From Gammaproteobacteria bacterium (lineage in GTDB: Bacteria; Pseudomonadota; Gammaproteobacteria; Burkholderiales; Rhodocyclaceae), in NCBI GenBank assembly GCA_018825305.1, contig JAHJEO010000007.1, positions 1 to 33,541 on the forward strand: 33,541 bases of DNA, in the 5' to 3' direction. Under the pieces are notes generated by a model that did no database searches, was not told the origin of the DNA, and was given only the letters and a program-made list of their open reading frames with translations. The first letter of the stretch is position 1, and each line of letters begins with the position of its first letter. Shown here piece by piece: positions 32,561-33,541 of the stretch. Position numbers and translations under genes: made by a program.

Positions 32561-33397
32561 ATGAATGATACCTCTGCCCCGCCGCCGGCCCGCCCGAAGA
32601 TTCGGGTGGTGCGCAAGGCCGCCGCCGCGCCGGAAACAGCGGCGGCGCCAAAGCCCGCGTCAGCGCCGGATGAACGCGGCGAGCGCGTCTCGAAACTCAT
32701 GGCCGAGCGCGGCCTGTGTTCGCGCCGCGAGGCCGATGCCTACATCGAGCGCGGCCTGGTGTTCGTGAATGGCGAGCGCGTCACCCAGCTCGGCACGCGC
32801 ACCGCACCCGACGCGGTGATCACGCTGGCAGGCACGGCAAGGGCGGAGCAGGCGCGCCAGGCCACCATCCTGATTCACAAGCCCATCGGCTATGTCTCGG
32901 GGCAGGCCGAGGACGGCCATCAGCCGGCCGTGGTGCTGGTCGGTCCGGGTACCCAGATGGCGGAGGATCCGCAGCGCTTCGCACCGGGCTGCCTCAGGGG
33001 GCTCGCCCCGGCCGGCCGCCTCGACATCGATTCGACGGGATTGCTGGTGCTGACGCAGGACGGGCGTGTGGCGCGGCAATTGATCGGTGACGATTCCGGT
33101 GTCGAGAAGGAATATCTGGTGCGGGTGGAGGGTGAACTCGACGGCAAGGGGTTGGCGTTGCTCAACCACGGCCTGGCACTCGACGGCAAGGCGCTGCGCC
33201 CGGCCAGGGTGGGCTGGCAGAACGATGACCAGTTGCGCTTCATCCTCAAGGAAGGCAAGAAGCGGCAGATCCGCCGCATGTGCGAACTGGTCGGCCTGCG
33301 CGTCACCGGCCTGAAGCGCGTGCGCATCGGCCGGGTCGTGCTCGGCAAGCTGCCACTGGGCCAGTGGCGCTATCTCGGCGAAGACGAAAGCTTCTAG
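32561..33397 (+). CDS. rRNA pseudouridine synthase, RsuA/RluB/RluF family
   Basis: 278 residues. A Pro/Ala-rich N-terminal tail (~1-40) leads to an S4 RNA-binding domain (~41-88; [21 protein letters not shown] and VFVNGERV motifs). The catalytic domain has the aspartate D155 in [12 protein letters not shown], then [11 protein letters not shown] and [10 protein letters not shown], all typical of the RsuA class. The protein isomerises a uridine in rRNA; which of the RsuA, RluB, RluE or RluF targets it uses cannot be decided here. A TAGAAT at 32547-32552 could be its -10 box; transcription would then start almost at the ATG, and no Shine-Dalgarno is seen, so a leaderless mRNA is possible. It is divergent from rlmJ, another rRNA-modification gene. 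Confidence 0.9.
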   Translation: MNDTSAPPPARPKIRVVRKAAAAPETAAAPKPASAPDERGERVSKLMAERGLCSRREADAYIERGLVFVNGERVTQLGTRTAPDAVITLAGTARAEQARQATILIHKPIGYVSGQAEDGHQPAVVLVGPGTQMAEDPQRFAPGCLRGLAPAGRLDIDSTGLLVLTQDGRVARQLIGDDSGVEKEYLVRVEGELDGKGLALLNHGLALDGKALRPARVGWQNDDQLRFILKEGKKRQIRRMCELVGLRVTGLKRVRIGRVVLGKLPLGQWRYLGEDESF

Positions 33398-33541
33398 GGT
33401 CTGTTCTCATTCAGTCGGCGAGATGCGTTGCCGCCCAATGCGGATGGCCGCACGAAGCGAGGCGAAGGCAATGGCCGTTCCCTTGGCGAGCCGAGCGACA
33501 AAGCGGACGCCGCATTGGGCGACAACCCGAAGGGACGGGGC
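33398..33541. repeat. Inverted-repeat element running off the window
   Basis: No gene is seen here. Two 17-bp arms, 33427-33443 (GTTGCCGCCCAATGCGG) and 33510-33526 (its reverse complement with one mismatch), enclose 66 bp that contain further weaker symmetry. The element begins right after the stop codon with GGTCTGTTCTCATTC. It looks like a dispersed intergenic repeat or a remnant of a mobile element; no transposase is visible. Confidence 0.6.

Overview
This 33.5 kb window is high-GC, gene-dense bacterial chromosome. Gene content and protein style (Lap-type adhesion control, many c-di-GMP and two-component proteins, an SOS-controlled dnaE2, HAE1-type RND efflux, short GC-rich palindromic repeats) suggest a betaproteobacterium, plausibly of the Rhodocyclales. 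That placement is inference; no rRNA or tRNA gene is present to settle it.

Layout. (1) 2-9304: a Lap-type surface-adhesion locus. It holds the 3' part of a giant repeat-rich, vWA- and RTX-containing type I secreted adhesin. A convergent lapG-lapD pair follows (periplasmic protease and its c-di-GMP-controlled inhibitor), then a divergent TolC-family outer-membrane channel with an unusual NTF2-like C-terminal domain. The type I ABC transporter and membrane-fusion genes are not in the window. (2) 9436-18329: a signalling block with a response regulator carrying one dead and one intact receiver, a stand-alone CZB zinc-binding protein, a second response regulator with an unrecognised C-terminal half, a large hybrid histidine kinase, and a globin-coupled GGDEF-EAL protein. 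The last could make or break c-di-GMP in response to a haem ligand such as O2, and LapD would read that signal. (3) 18696-20890: a HisKA_2 sensor kinase translationally coupled to an ANTAR antiterminator response regulator, closed by a strong hairpin terminator. (4) 20930-24221: dnaE2 (imuC) behind a perfect LexA box, without imuA or imuB next to it. (5) 24223-31567, minus strand: tetR, membrane-fusion protein, RND pump, NodT-type outer-membrane factor and parvulin isomerase, arranged as one operon with a palindromic operator just upstream of tetR. (6) 31661-33397: divergent rRNA-modification genes rlmJ and an RsuA-family pseudouridine synthase, followed by an inverted-repeat element that runs off the window.

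A second theme is small repetitive DNA. Near-identical copies of a 26-bp core lie between genes and inside coding linkers. Clusters of GC-rich hairpins appear as in-frame insertions in conserved proteins (DnaE2, the NodT factor, RlmJ). These insertions and the Lap/c-di-GMP circuit are the parts most worth a second look.
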